A DNA stretch of 64,000 bases from Arion vulgaris (taxonomy: Eukaryota; Mollusca; Gastropoda; Stylommatophora; Arionidae), in contig CM036762.1 of NCBI GenBank assembly GCA_020796225.1, positions 49,381,407 through 49,445,406 on the forward strand, in the 5' to 3' direction. Position 1 is the first letter of the stretch, and every line of letters starts with the position of its first letter. The translations under genes and the position numbers were made by a program. Below, piece after piece: positions 32,225 to 43,588 of the stretch. Under the pieces are notes generated by a model. It saw only the letters and a list, made by a program, of their open reading frames with translations. It did no database searches and was not told the origin of the DNA.

Positions 32225-32510
32225 ATAATTTACTTAGGGTCTGCAATCAGTTTCTCCATACCACTATATCCTGGATAACTTGTTTAATCTTTTCTTCTCA
32301 GTTGAGTCTGATATATCTTGCTTATCTCAGTAAAGTTTTCCTTATTGTGTCCCTGGGTTATCATTTCTTTCTTAATCATTTGCCACCAACTTCAATGCCT
32401 GCTTTGTGCTTCTTTAATTATTTCTTCTCAGAGTGTACTTAACATATCTCCATCTTCTCTTTCTTATAATAGTTGTTACTAGTGGTTAACCAGACATTTC
32501 TTGGACTTCA
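32225..32510 (-). mobile_element. LINE-beta tail, antisense
   Basis: atttacttagggtctgcaat through cttcttataatagttgttact to ggttaaccagacatttct, colinear with 6190-6460. Confidence 0.75.
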
Positions 32511-32698
32511 CTACCTCTTACATATAAATATACACATTTTAAAATCCTATAATTCAACATTCTTGTATGTCCATATGGTTGTGTTAACTAATAATCCTGT
32601 ATGTTATTAATGACATAAATTAACACATTCTATATGATTCTAGTTGGATTTGTCTGAGTCTATATGTTCTGTGCCGTGTAAGAATTGAATTCTTCACT

Positions 32699-32851
32699 TC
32701 TGTTGTATTCTTTGCTTGATAAAGGCCTTTTGGTCGAGACATTGCTGTGTATCGTTATTGCTTTTGTATTTTGTCAAACTACAGTACTTTGTTTTTATGT
32801 ATTTCGCCATTGCTACATAGTTTTACTGCAGTCTTCCCTTATATCAATAAA
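32699..32851 (+). mobile_element. Penelope-like-end repeat, single arm
   Basis: ttgataaaggccttttggtc, then cattgctgtgtatcgttatt and ttactgcagtcttccctta; equals the right arm of the 25484 element. Confidence 0.55.
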
Positions 32852-32913
32852 TTAACACACCAATTTGAAATAACACATAATTGTTCTTGTCATAATTTTA
32901 CTTATTGTTTCAG

Positions 32914-33020
32914 AAAAGTATTTTGACATGAACAAAAAACAGTGTAAAGATGCGTTGGATTTGTATAAAAGATTTTTGGTTCGCATGGATAAAGTCTCAG
33001 AATTCTTAAAAGTTGCAGAG
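32914..33020 (+). CDS. PICALM: ANTH-domain exon 7
   Basis: Acceptor attgtttcag ends at 32913 and donor gtatgt starts at 33021. Two bases complete Glu; 35 codons follow, beginning [20 protein letters not shown] and ending EFLKVAE, phase 0 out. The [25 protein letters not shown] pattern is the C-terminal helix of the ANTH core. Confidence 0.96.
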
Positions 33021-33079
33021 GTATGTGCATTATTTATGCCCGTTTATCTTTTATTTCTAAACATTTTGTTGTGTTCTTA

Positions 33080-33180
33080 GATGCTGTTCTTAGAGGGGGA
33101 GATTGGAACACTTATGGACTAATTGGTTTGACGTGCAGTGATGATTCAACGACCAAATTAGATGCTGTGTTGTCACATGA
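33080..33180 (+). mobile_element. 3' end of the RNase H LINE
   Basis: gattggaacacttatggact and gacgtgcagtgatgattcaa match the end of the 29546 LINE; followed by reversed SINE-A. Confidence 0.7.
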
Positions 33181-33201
33181 AACGTCACAGAAGAATATTT
33201 C

Positions 33202-33448
33202 TTCTTCTTCTTTGAGCGCTCCCTATCAACCACCTGTTAAACCGCTCTATGTGATCTGAGTCTAGGAGTGATTGTACTTTCCACCAGTTATGCAGCTACA
33301 AATAGACAAATAGGCCAGCACATTCAATTTCTGCGACGCTTTTTGTAGCTTCCCTAGGCTTCTGCATCAGTTGTATCTTACGACATGCCTTGCAGGTGGC
33401 AATGCTACTATTCTTTTCTCCACTTGCGGGCCCAGCAACACATGGGCA
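33202..33448 (-). mobile_element. SINE-A copy
   Basis: Antisense full-length copy from cttcttcttctttgagcgct to cgggcccagcaacacat. Confidence 0.85.
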
Positions 33449-33774
33449 AGAAGAAAATTAGTTGTTGAATTTGAGTTTTTTCTTTACCTTATCTGTTCAA
33501 TGAAGTGTCATGGGTAGAATCAGTTATTAAATTCCAATCTGATATGAAGTGTTACATAGATTTTTGTGAGCTTATGTTACAGAATTCCTACACACAAAAA
33601 TCAGTCGGAGGTGCCATATTAGTTTTCATGACTATGATTAAATTTATAACAGACTAATGGGGAAAAAATTATTTCTTATATTTTATATATCTATGAAGTC
33701 AGAATTTCAAAGTTAGTCCTTTACAATGTTGTGTTTGAATTAATGGCAATACCCCACCCGTTTGTTGCCGTAGG

Positions 33775-33946
33775 AGCCTAGGAAGCTACCTAGTAAATAA
33801 AAAGCGTTGCCGAAATCGGTTATGCTGGCCTACTTGTAAGCGCATAACTGGCACAATGCACAATTACTCTTAGGCTCAGATCACACACAAATCACAAAAA
33901 GTGGTTAACAAGTTATTGATATAGTGCGTGAGAAGAAGACAAAGTA
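33775..33946 (+). mobile_element. SINE-A, 5'-truncated
   Basis: Starts at cctaggaagctacctagtaa and ends gtgcgtgagaagaagac. Confidence 0.8.
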
Positions 33947-34079
33947 TTAATGGCAATACTAAAAAAGACTATTTGTGCCATTATTAATTTGCTATCTGCT
34001 CCATATTACTGTATAAGTTTATACTACACAAAGCATTTTGTTTTCATATTTCTCATCATCATTGTCTTTATGATTTGAA

Positions 34080-34515
34080 GGGAGTCTCTTGCGTAGAGGT
34101 TAGGTACTTGTCTCTCATTCCAAAGGTGTGCGGTTCGCTCCCTCGTGGAGCCATGAGGATCATTTTCCAGAGATCCCTGATATCAGTGTAGGTGAGATCG
34201 AGTTCCTAGTCCTATCAAAGAAGGATAATGAAACGCAAGTCCCGTGTTCATGTTAAGCACATAAAAGAGCGCTTGGGCAGTTCATCAAAATCGAGAAAGC
34301 AGGTTGGAAAGCCGCTGCTCGAACAAAATTCATTAGAAAAGATTAAAAAGTAAAATTCTGACAAAATTTGTACGTTCTTCTAAATTACATCGGGACCCTC
34401 GCCAGTGCTACAGAATTCATGCACTGCCGGTGACATCTTCCTGTGTAAGAAAGTGATCGGAGCACACATGGTTACTCACCGAAGTGCAATGATAATGGTT
34501 CTATCAATCACTTTA
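34080..34515 (+). mobile_element. SINE-L head with SINE-F body
   Basis: tRNA-like head gggagtctcttgcgtagagg with gtgcggttcgctccc B box, a linker agtgtaggtgagatcgagtt, then the F body from cgggaccctcgccagtgcta to caccgaagtgcaatgataatgg. Shows that L and F form one composite element, also seen decayed at 47613. Confidence 0.75.
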
Positions 34516-34622
34516 TCGATATCTTCAACAATTTAGTTTGAATGAAGCATAAAATAGTGACACTTCAGAAGAAATTTACACAAGAGTTTAAAATGTTTGC
34601 CCAATGTTTTCTTCTTCTTCAG

Positions 34623-34664
34623 AATATGGGTATAGATAAAGGTGATATTCCAGATTTAGCCAAG
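34623..34664 (+). CDS. PICALM: ANTH-domain exon 8
   Basis: Acceptor cttcttcttcag ends at 34622 and donor gtaagc starts at 34665. Fourteen codons, NMGIDKGDIPDLAK, phase 0 in and out. This matches the conserved (Q)-GIDRGDIPDL turn of the family. In other members the following residues are APSSLLDALEQHL, here on the exon at 49767, so everything between 34665 and 49766 is intron apart from two candidate micro-exons. Confidence 0.93.
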
Positions 34665-34920
34665 GTAAGCAGCTTCTATACAAACTAGTAACATTATAAT
34701 TGTATCTGTTGTTTATTGTCATTGTTTTAATGTTTGCTGCTTAGTATCTCTTAGTTCATTGTTTAATTTCAGTACCTCAGTTTTTTTTTCATTGTGTTAC
34801 TATCTTCTTGCTTGCATTTAACTTTCAACATTGTTCAGTGCATTAAACAAAATTGTGTACTAATTATAGCTTCCTTACAACATTCAGCAGCACTTGATGT
34901 ACATGTGTTTTAATACAATG

Positions 34921-35071
34921 TAGTGTGAGTGCGGTTCAATTCTGCTGGCTGGCAGAAAAGCTACAGGTTCTCCAGATTTACGGTGTTTGTGGCATCGAAC
35001 CGAAGGGTTACGATGGCCATTGTACTGAGCCGAAGAGCTGAAAGCTCAAGTGCTTCTGGATCAATAAAAAA
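34921..35071 (+). mobile_element. SINE-G copy, 5'-truncated
   Basis: Starts at gtgtgagtgcggttcaattc within the head and ends ctggatcaataaaaaaa. Confidence 0.82.
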
Positions 35072-35489
35072 ATATGTTTAAAAATACAATGTAGAAAATG
35101 GACGTGGGAAACTATAAGATGACAAAATTGTTTAAGAAAGTTTACTTTCTCTAATTCATAATTATGTGTAGGCTGAAAACTTCCTTTTCGGATGTGCTCG
35201 TCCTACATTAGTAAAGGCCTAACTGGGCGCAACGCTTCTAACCATTCTTGGCAAAGACTGTTTATATATCACAATAAGAATGATCAAAATGTTTGAGAAG
35301 AGCAACGAAACAAACCAAAAAATTATTATATGTTCTAATTAGTGTGTGTAGCTGAATTAAATATTGCCTCTAAGTTGAATAACATAATCTGTGAATCAGT
35401 TGATTAATTTTGTTAAATTTTGATCTATCGTTACTGCCTGTAATACTGCTTTTTAGGGCACAAATAAGCCTGTGAATTTAAGAGTGAAT

Positions 35490-35646
35490 GTCTGCCCGCA
35501 TGGCTAGTGAAGTTGCCCCGAATTTGTTCAGCTTAGGAGGATTTTTTCTTTACGACCCCGACAGAAAAACCCATTTGGCCGTACGATTGAACCCTGATCT
35601 ACGCACATGGAACCCATGCTCTAATCCATTCGACCAGACACTCCAA
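35490..35646 (+). mobile_element. SINE-D-related copy
   Basis: tctgcccgcatggctagtga and ctctaatccattcgaccaga; the right end is a reversed tRNA-like segment. Identity is tentative. Confidence 0.5.
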
Positions 35647-36177
35647 AATTTTGACCTATATTTTAGCAAATCTGTACTGCATTTGTTTTTCTTAGTATGT
35701 ATAGGGCTAAATTGTTAGCACAGTCTACCCAGGTGAGAATGATTCCCCATATTTTCTGAGTTGTAAAACTTGGGATTTTTACTGAGGTCAAGGTTAAGTG
35801 TTGCTATTGACATTTTGAGCTAACTGAAAAATACTTGAGAATCTTCTGGGAAGGAGGGAGGGATGGGGTGAAGAGAAGAGTATTTGAAAGGGGGGTATAC
35901 TGTATCTAAAGACATTGATTTTAGGCCAGGTATTTTTTTAATTCCTGTATAAATGTTTACTTTTTTGCTATTTTTCTCTTCATCTTGAGCATGATAATAG
36001 TACTTTTCACCTTTCATAATTCCCATGTACAATAAACGTTTCATACATTTATATATATATCCCAGTAAATTATATATATTGTATTACAGGCATATTTATC
36101 AGCAATGATTCTGACTGAAATTTTAATTCCAGAGTCAACCAATCCAACCTAGCAAAAAATATTTCTTCCTTCAAAGA

Positions 36178-36447
36178 TGTACGATATCTCTGTGACAAAG
36201 TTGTACGATATCTCTGTGACAAAGTTGTTACGCCTTTCACCATACATTCCATAGTTTGAATCTGGGCTGTTCTGTTCATGAGTGCATTTTTTCCAGAGAT
36301 CCCTAGAATGGTTGCCATGGCTGTGGAGTTTGTGCTCTGTGCAGTACTTTCGGCAGGCAGTGTGCCAATTTTGCAAAGAGAGACAGAGCCATATAGGGAA
36401 ACCAAGTGCATAGAAGTAAATCCTTCATCTTTAGACCCTCTTTAAAG
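36178..36447 (+). mobile_element. SINE-E copy with its head duplicated
   Basis: The head acgatatctctgtgacaaag occurs twice in tandem (36178-36231), then the normal body cagtactttcggcaggcagt and gagccatatagggaaacc. Confidence 0.78.
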
Positions 36448-36449
36448 TT

Positions 36450-36683
36450 AATTGCCTATCCTTTACAGGACTTTGCGAATCAACCCCAGCTTTTTAACGC
36501 TGTTTGTGATTTTCTAGGCATTATTACGTTCAGTAGTTTGCCATTGCTTTCTGAGCGGTGGTGCCATCGTCCTTTTGTTAAAATCCAGCACACAATTTGC
36601 AACCAAACTGTCCACAGCGTGATTCGAACTCAGAACGTCGAGGTTAATAGACGGAGTCACTAAACCCTAGGCCATAGACCCTC
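36450..36683 (-). mobile_element. SINE-C body joined to a different head
   Basis: Body gcctatcctttacaggactt to gttaaaatccagcac is SINE-C, but the reversed head tgattcgaactcagaacgtc is unlike the other copies. Confidence 0.6.
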
Positions 36684-36689
36684 TTTAGA

Positions 36690-37320
36690 CTCTTCAAATA
36701 TGTGTTCTTTTTTAAAATCTAGGCCAGCAAAATTTACATATTAACGCTCATTGTTCAAAATAACAATGTTTCTCATGAAAATGCCATAAACCTTATGAGG
36801 AAGAGAAAATTTGAAGAAAATTAAATTTTTTGGTGATGTTTCTGTTTCATTTAGAATTCGAGAAAAGTAATCTTATTATGCACACCTCAAAATAACCTTT
36901 TTAATGAGACCTCACTCGTGAATATATTGCGTAGTAAACAATGCCTACACAGATTTGTTACAGACCAACTAGCTTAATTATTGTAAGGGACTGATTGCCA
37001 GCTTCAGAATTTTTAATAAGATATGTTTAGCACATATAAAGGGAGAGGAGGTTGAGTGAATCAAGATTGGGGGTGTTGCGTCATCTAGCTGTATATTACA
37101 TTCCGCATAGTAAACAATTTAAGAAGCTTTATCAAGGCCTTTACAACCAGTCAGAAGAGATAATATAAAAGGACTGGATTAAGCCAGTGACATTAATATT
37201 TATAAGTCATGACTGTTACCTCTGGGGTCAGAGAATGCCTGTATGGTAAAATCAAAGTATGTCCCACAGCCATACACGCAAAAACCAGTCATAATCGACA
37301 GACCAGACGCCTGAATTCGG
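36690..37320. other. AT-rich intron sequence
   Basis: No recognised exon or repeat. Confidence 0.4.
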
Positions 37321-37326
37321 AGCAGG

Positions 37327-37506
37327 CAGTGGCAGCTCGTCATTAGGGGCCAGTGAGGCCAGGCCCGCAAAATAATGTGTAACATGATGTATATAATGTG
37401 TAACATGATTATTTTATATATTGAAATATAACCTAACCCAAAACCATGATTTTTTCGAAAATATGTGTCTGGCCCCACCAACAAAAATGATCATGAGCCG
37501 CCACTG
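37327..37506. mobile_element. hAT-type MITE with 8-bp TSD
   Basis: Reverse orientation to 7548; ends cagtggcagctcgt / catgagccgccactg. Flanks ggagcagg (37319-37326) and gtagcagg (37507-37514) differ at one base. The middle carries a short internal duplication of taatgtgtaacatgat. Confidence 0.87.
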
Positions 37507-37787
37507 GTAGCAGGCAAACACAAAAGAAGAAGCAGTTATGACTAGAGGAAATAATTGATATTACAGGAATAGAAAGTTCAGTGTAACATATAAACATAAA
37601 CAAAACATTGTAGAAGTTTGAAAACATGTTTAACAATGAATTATTATTAGTAGAATTAAGAAAGATCTACTTGGTATATATTTTGCAAAGTTTTCTTGTT
37701 TCGCTAATTTCTGCCTTTATAAAAAGCATGAGCTTATGACTGTGTATGCCTCAAAAAGTAATTAGTATTATTATTATTGTTAGTGAG

Positions 37788-38535
37788 CTGCAGTAGCGTA
37801 GTTGTTAGTGAACTCGCTTCGTAGGTTAGTGGTCCGGGTTCAATTTCACAGTGGGCGCGATTATTTTTCCAACTGTAACGCCTCTTAGATCGACCCAGGC
37901 TGTAAAGAATAGAACCACTGTTACCTGCCATGCATGTTGTAAGAGGCGAATGAGGTGGTTTGGCTGAAATCGAATGCACATGTCCGCTAGGGAATGCTAA
38001 CCCGAAACAAATGCTTGCAGAAAACGGATGCACCAGGCCGTAAGCGCATAACATGGTGCAACGACCCCTCACAATGAGGAATGTGATAACGGGTTCTACG
38101 GTCGCCAATCTGCCTTGGAGATTTAGCCACGCAGTAAGAATGTCAGACCTACCATCACGAGTGTGGTCAAAACTTACTGCGGGAAGAGGTCGGCACAAAC
38201 GGGAAGCATAAATCATAGGAATTATATCCTACAGAACTGCCCCCAGGTGACCCACTTACACTAGCGTCCAAGACAAACTGCATGGCTGATAATCTGAGGC
38301 AGACGACTGCCTTTATTAGAGAATCCGAAATCCCAATCTAGTGAGAACGCAGAAGAAAATGAAGAAGAACGACCCAGGCTAAATTGGGTACCATGAAAAG
38401 TACTGAAAATTAAAGGTGGCCGACGTGATGTTGACCACATCACTCATCAAATGTAAATGACGGTAAATGAAAATTACGGGCTGAGCTCCGTATTACCCAA
38501 TATACATTGAGGTCGGAAAAAGAGTTCCTTTATTA
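37788..38535 (+). mobile_element. SINE-B copy split by a chimeric insertion
   Basis: Left part 37788-37901, right part from 38370 to about 38530. Target duplication cgacccaggct at 37891-37901 and 38370-38380. Confidence 0.85.
37902..38369 (+). mobile_element. Chimeric retroinsert: SINE-I, SINE-A-like and LINE tail
   Basis: Starts in the SINE-I central block (tgtaaagaatagaaccactg), continues with SINE-A-like cggatgcaccaggccgtaag, and ends with the LINE segment cctacagaactgccccc and cccgaaatcccaatctagtg found at 53070-53225, then a GAA-type tail. One 11-bp TSD encloses all three parts. Confidence 0.8.
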
Positions 38536-38848
38536 TTGTTAGTTTAGTCAGAAAACTTTCACAAAAAGACAAGTCTAAGCTTTTTTTTTAAATAAGGGCT
38601 TGTATGTTTGAACTTTATTAGAACTGACGACCGATGGGGAATTAAAAATACAGTGATGCATTCAAAATAGAATTGTCAGCAATGGCAGAGAGTCAATATA
38701 ACTTGGTGGCAGTGAGTTTAATTTTTACATCTCTGGATGATGTTCAGTTCCTGGTAGTGATTTCTCCAGTCACCCAGCTGAAGATGGGTACCCAACAATT
38801 TTGAGTTGGGGGAAGTAGGATGGTAGACATATCTGCTATTTACGTTCT

Positions 38849-38988
38849 CAGCTACTGACATCTTCAGCTGCTGACATCTTCAGCTGCTGACATCTTCAGC
38901 TGCTGACATCTTAGGCTGATGACATCTTCGACTGATGACATCTTCGGCTGATGACATCTTCAGCTACTGACATCTTCAGCTGACTTAA
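38849..38988. repeat. 16-bp minisatellite
   Basis: Eight copies of cagctgctgacatctt with gat/gct variants. Confidence 0.92.
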
Positions 38989-39315
38989 AGGGACAGATCA
39001 CCGCTTCAGAAATCCTGATTGCATAAATGTCAATTATATTCAGTAATGTTTTTATTAAAAAGTCAGTGACTTCCCATATTGGGCTGTTATATGTTTTGCA
39101 CCAAACTGTAAACATACAGACCAGCAGACATAAGGAAGGTGTGATTGTAGAATCCGAGCCTAGTGAGCATACAGTCCAGCTGATATAAGAATGTGATATT
39201 ATCTAAGTCTAGGGATGTAAGGAGAATGAAGAGATAACATTTCATCTAGTAGTATGAATAATGAAATAATTGGTAAGAGATATGAGCAATGTTTTGATTT
39301 AATGCTCATCATTAA

Positions 39316-39535
39316 CCCTTTCGCTGCTACATACTTTCCGAAGGCTGAGCTTAAAATAGCTACTCTTTCTTTCTAGGTCACAAACGTGAATGTACGCCTA
39401 TAGCAGTGACAGTAGCAATGTATAACGTGTTAACACATCTTTAGCCCACAGAGGAGAGATAACAAGAGATGTGTTAATGCGTCTTTAGAAATGAATGGGG
39501 AAAACGTATATATACGTCCTTAGCAGCTAAAGGGT
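39316..39535. mobile_element. piggyBac-type MITE with TTAA target sites
   Basis: 220-bp element with inverted ends CCCTTTCGCTGCTA and TTAGCAGCTAAAGGG, flanked by TTAA at 39312-39315 and 39536-39539. CCC..GGG ends and TTAA duplication are the piggyBac signature. No transposase; a cgtatatatacg palindrome lies near the right end. Confidence 0.85.
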
Positions 39536-39544
39536 TAAGGAGGA

Positions 39545-40140
39545 AATCAGGGAAAAATACATTCGCCTGGCCATTGCCATTTGAGTTGTTCGTATGTGTC
39601 GATTCCTCCCGCCAATAATGGCTGACACATTCCGTTTCTGAGGACATCTTTTTTTGAGGTTGTTCTCTAGACAGTTGCAGTCCCTGCGGGACGAGATCTG
39701 TCTTCCCGGGTTTGTCTGGAGTCGTCCTACTCTAGATGACTTCAGCCTTCTGTTGCCGGGCTCACCAACCCAGGCTTTTTGCAGGGTGTGCTTCCTGGAC
39801 ACTGTAGTTTAATCCCTTATGCTTAAGGGAAAGTGTCATAGAAGTAGAAGACAAGACAAGAAAAAGGATGTCCTCCTCAAGAGAGAGAGGACAAGTGCTA
39901 TTTGTCCCATAGCTGGGGATGGGTTGGTTGCAGCCAGAGCATTTACCACTCGCGGTGGGTTCTGCACTGTCACCTTATGAGGCCCCATCCTGCTCCCCAC
40001 CTTTTGGTCTGGCCTTTCACCTTCAGTCTGTTCGGCTTGGTTAGACCTGCCAGGAGTTAGACTCCCCCCGACATAGCCTGAAGGATCCTAAAGGCACACA
40101 AACCCTCCAACCACGATAAGGTAGGCTAATATGGAGAGAA
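39545..40140. mobile_element. Probable LINE-associated repeat
   Basis: GC-richer than its surroundings, with caaaccctccaaccacgata and ttagactccccccgacatag, motifs I associate with ends of invertebrate I-type LINEs. No intact ORF. Confidence 0.4.
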
Positions 40141-40224
40141 AAATACATTCAAGTAGCTAACTAAACTGTTAGTAAATATTTTAACAGTTTTTTTTTCATT
40201 CAGCACTTTGTTCTTATTTTTTAT

Positions 40225-40290
40225 ATTACTCTGGGGCCTCATGGGTAAAACCCGGTGCAATGAAGTCAATCCTTTGGCTTTAGGCCCATT
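40225..40290 (+). mobile_element. SINE-E tail
   Basis: gggtaaaacccggtgcaatg and caatcctttggctttaggcc only. Confidence 0.7.
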
Positions 40291-40482
40291 AGATAATGTT
40301 AGTGTGATAGTGGACTATTTACATATCATATAGAATGTTCCAGCCAAACTGTCTCATTAACATCTCTTTGTATATTTTATTTGTTTCACCTCTTTTCTTA
40401 ACACTAAACAGGATTGGGGTTGTCCAGTGTGTATATATTTTTGTTAGAAATAAGTATTAACATATACTTTGTTTTGTCGTAG

Positions 40483-40518
40483 GATGAGGGGGAAAGTTTG
40501 CAATCATTGGTTAAAAAG
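40483..40518 (+). CDS. PICALM: Candidate 36-nt cassette micro-exon
   Basis: Acceptor tttgtcgtag ends at 40482 and donor gtattc starts at 40519. Twelve codons, DEGESLQSLVKK, phase 0 on both sides. It would insert an acidic-then-basic dodecapeptide between IPDLAK and APASLL. Support is structural only: splice sites, symmetric phase and the right position. I recognise no homologue. Confidence 0.5.
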
Positions 40519-40694
40519 GTATTCATTTTCACTAGGACCATATTTACCTCTCCTGATGATACCTGTTTGAAATGCATACCAGTCCAATAAGCCTTCCCTC
40601 ATAGATTTTATTTACCCATTCATCCCATCTTTATACAGTTAATTATTTTCATTTTGCTCGACTCCATTGCAAAATGAGAATTACAAGAATTCTT

Positions 40695-40985
40695 GGGGTA
40701 TTTGTTTATAGATGAAATGAGAGAAATGTTTGGTCAACCGCTAGTAACAACTGTTATAAGAAAGAGAAGGTGGAGATATGTTGGTCATACTCGGAACAGG
40801 CATTGAAGTGGGAGGTAAAGGCTTCAAGAAAGAGAGGACACCCTATGGACACCCTATGGAAACCCTGAAATATTGGTCGCGAATTCCATGGAAGAGATTG
40901 AGCAAGTTGCCCAGGGCAAAGCGGTATAGAGAAATTACTTTCAGGACCTATTTGAATAATAGTACGAGAGGAATATATTTATATG
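40695..40985 (+). mobile_element. LINE-beta tail
   Basis: Reads EMFGQPLVTTVIRKRRWRYV, then a deleted GRP block and EIEQVAQGKAV, ending ggtacgagaggaatata. A short duplication of ccctatggacac interrupts the GRP block. It lies 180 bases downstream of the 36-nt micro-exon. Confidence 0.78.
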
Positions 40986-41118
40986 TTTACAGTTATGTAT
41001 GTTGTTTATGATTCCCAAATGCTGAACAATCCCTAACCTTAATATTATACCTAGATTTCTTTGCTTTTATTGTTTAAGACAGATAGTACAAACTAGTTTA
41101 TTACTTTTTAATTTGACA

Positions 41119-41215
41119 GCCGTCGTAGCATAGTTGTTGGTGAACTCGCTTTTAGACTAGTGGTCGATGTTCAATTCGACAGTGAGCATGGGATATTTTA
41201 CACCATCCCCTTCCC
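41119..41215 (+). mobile_element. SINE-B head fragment
   Basis: gccgtcgtagcatagttgtt and ggtcgatgttcaattcgac. Confidence 0.65.
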
Positions 41216-41774
41216 TAACACTTCTAGAAAGAAGTAAATGGTGGACAGAGAAGAAGAAGAAAACACTTGAGCATGAAAATATCCATATTTTACTTCGAGA
41301 GCAGTGCATGGTTTATTTATTATACTCCCTAACAGCCATGATTTTTAATGCTGCAGTAGGTTGAAATTTATCAAATGCACAGTAAATTGTCTGTAGAACT
41401 AAAGCAATTATGTATGAAAATAAAGTGAATCACTTTCACTAACTAGGTCAACCATTAGTCAGGAATTTCAGAAGAGGTTGAGTTGGGAAACCAAGATTTC
41501 GGTTTCTATTTAAGGATCATCTGCGGGACGATTAAACTACTTTGTATGAGGTCAAGACCTGGTGTTATTTTAAGCTTGATATTTTGAACTCAGTGTAGGT
41601 CTTGCATACTGTAGTATTCTTAATTACATACATGTTTAAATTTCATTAGAGGCTGATTTTTTAAATTTGTATTTAGTTTTGATGAAATCAAAGTAGATAT
41701 TGTGGAATATGAATATAGTTTATGTCTTGGTTTATGATATTGTCATTTCAAATGAACTTCTTGTGCTTCTTTTT

Positions 41775-42060
41775 CTCTCTCTCTATTTAGCGTGTGATGA
41801 CATCCATGGCACTCAGTGTAGCATCAAATGCACCCTGTTCTTTTCTGCCCTCGGCTGTCCTTTGTATTGTGTTCCAGTTGTGGTTCATTGCTTTAAGTTA
41901 TTGTTCTACTGTCCTATTCATGATGGTTTTATGTCTTCCACATTTTTGTAAACACTCTAGTGTCCATCTCAGTGTAGTTTTCTTTACAGAGTTAACCTCC
42001 ATGTGTAATGTGTGTCTGATCCATCTCCGACATTATATTTGAATGATGGTATTCATATTC
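41775..42060 (-). mobile_element. LINE tail, antisense
   Basis: Shares gtccatctcagtgtagtttt and gttaacctccatgtgtaatg with 26280-26340. Confidence 0.7.
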
Positions 42061-42289
42061 TTATTTCTTGTGCATGAATGTACAAATATATTTCAAAATA
42101 TATGTTGTTTTGTTTATGGGAAAAAATTGAGTGGAATAAACCTCAGGGAACGGAATACTTAAGGCAGCCTAGGATTGTTTTCATCACTATCTTGACTACT
42201 TCTACAGTCTCACTAATATCAAACTGTATTAGCCACTTTTGTTGCTTATAAAATGTCAGTAATATGAAGCAGAGGATATGCTGTATGGT

Positions 42290-42970
42290 AGTTCATTTAT
42301 TTTTGTCATACTCATTGGCACATAAAGCTTTTATGACAACTCTTCCATGCTCCTCCATTGTTAATTTATTTTGTCATACCCTGTGGCACATGAAGCTTCT
42401 ATGATGGCTCTCCATGATCCTTTACCTTTTGCATGCATCAGCGTAGTATTCAATGTCAGAGATACTTTGTACATTTCATCTCCCGTTGTACATCTATAAG
42501 TTCTCTTTGTTCTTCCCTTTCCTCTTTTCCCCTCTGGTGTTCAAGTGATAGTTGTTCTCAATATGCTGCATATGCAACAGCTTCTTATCTTAGTAAACTG
42601 CCCAAACTTGTGCTATATGTTGCAAGAAACACCTTGCTAGGTAGATCTGAGAAATACAAATCAGTCATTCCTTCAGAGGTGTATTATTCGATCTCTCTTG
42701 TGCCCTTTTAACACTGTTTGGTAGCATAGGTCCTCAACCAACTCATTCCAAGTCTTTCTTTCTTTAGCTATCTCCTGCAGCTCCTTCCAGATCTTCCGTA
42801 TATCATTCATCTCTTTCTCTAAATCACGTCTCCTTATATTTCTATGCCATCCTCTCTTTTCCTTTCCCTGCAGGTTCTAAGAAAGTACCCATCTTATTAT
42901 ATTTACCTCAAATTTTCTCAAGCTATTTCCTTTCCAGTACCAGCTTCTTTTCTTCACAGTATTATCCTAT
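42290..42970 (-). mobile_element. Antisense LINE remnants
   Basis: Two similar starts (gtcatactcattggcacataaag and gtcataccctgtggcacatgaag) and several reversed GRP-like blocks such as ttctttgttcttccctttcc. Decayed. Confidence 0.5.
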
Positions 42971-43138
42971 ACTCAATCATAACTGAATAATATTATGACG
43001 ATGGTTCTGTACTTGAAATAATCTTTTTTATCTCACTAGCATTTGTAAGTGAAATATTCAAGGTATTTTAAATTTTAAAATAAATAAATTAAAAATTTAT
43101 GATCAGTTTATTTATGATCAGATCAAATTTACATATGT

Positions 43139-43405
43139 GATCTGTAGTAGCGTAGTTGTTAGTAGACTCACTTCTTAGGCTAGTGGTCCGGGTTTAATTC
43201 CGCAGTGGGCGTGGAATATTCTTCAGACCTTTCAGATTGATCCAGCTTCAAATGGGTACCAGAAAAAAAAAGCACTGTGAAGTAAAAAATGGTAGGTGGG
43301 ATGTTGACCACATCTCCCATCGTGTGTGATGGTCAATGAAAAATACGGTTCTAACACCGTATTACCCAATATACCTCAAGGTATGAAAAAGGGTTCCTAT
43401 ACTTT
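43139..43405 (+). mobile_element. SINE-B copy
   Basis: Head ctgtagtagcgtagttgtta, B box gggtttaattccgc, end ccgtattacccaatatacct and a gaaaaagggttcc tail. Confidence 0.85.
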
Positions 43406-43564
43406 TAAAATTTACATATGTCTTTAAAAAGAAGTCCTTTATTTAAACTAAAAATTTGCATAATTTCTCCAATCCATTTTAGATGTTTTCTAGCTCTGAT
43501 TTAATTTTAATTTTACTTTACTTCCCCTGCTTCCCTCTATTTTATTTTATTGTGTTTTATCCAG

Positions 43565-43588
43565 GGCTCAAATGGCAGTTCATCACCT
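43565..43588 (+). CDS. PICALM: Candidate 24-nt cassette micro-exon
   Basis: Acceptor tgttttatccag, preceded by a long pyrimidine tract, ends at 43564. A perfect gtaagt donor starts at 43589. Eight codons, GSNGSSSP, phase 0 on both sides, so it can be included or skipped without a frame change. A Ser/Gly linker between the ANTH core and its last helix is plausible, but I know of no direct homologue. Confidence 0.55.
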
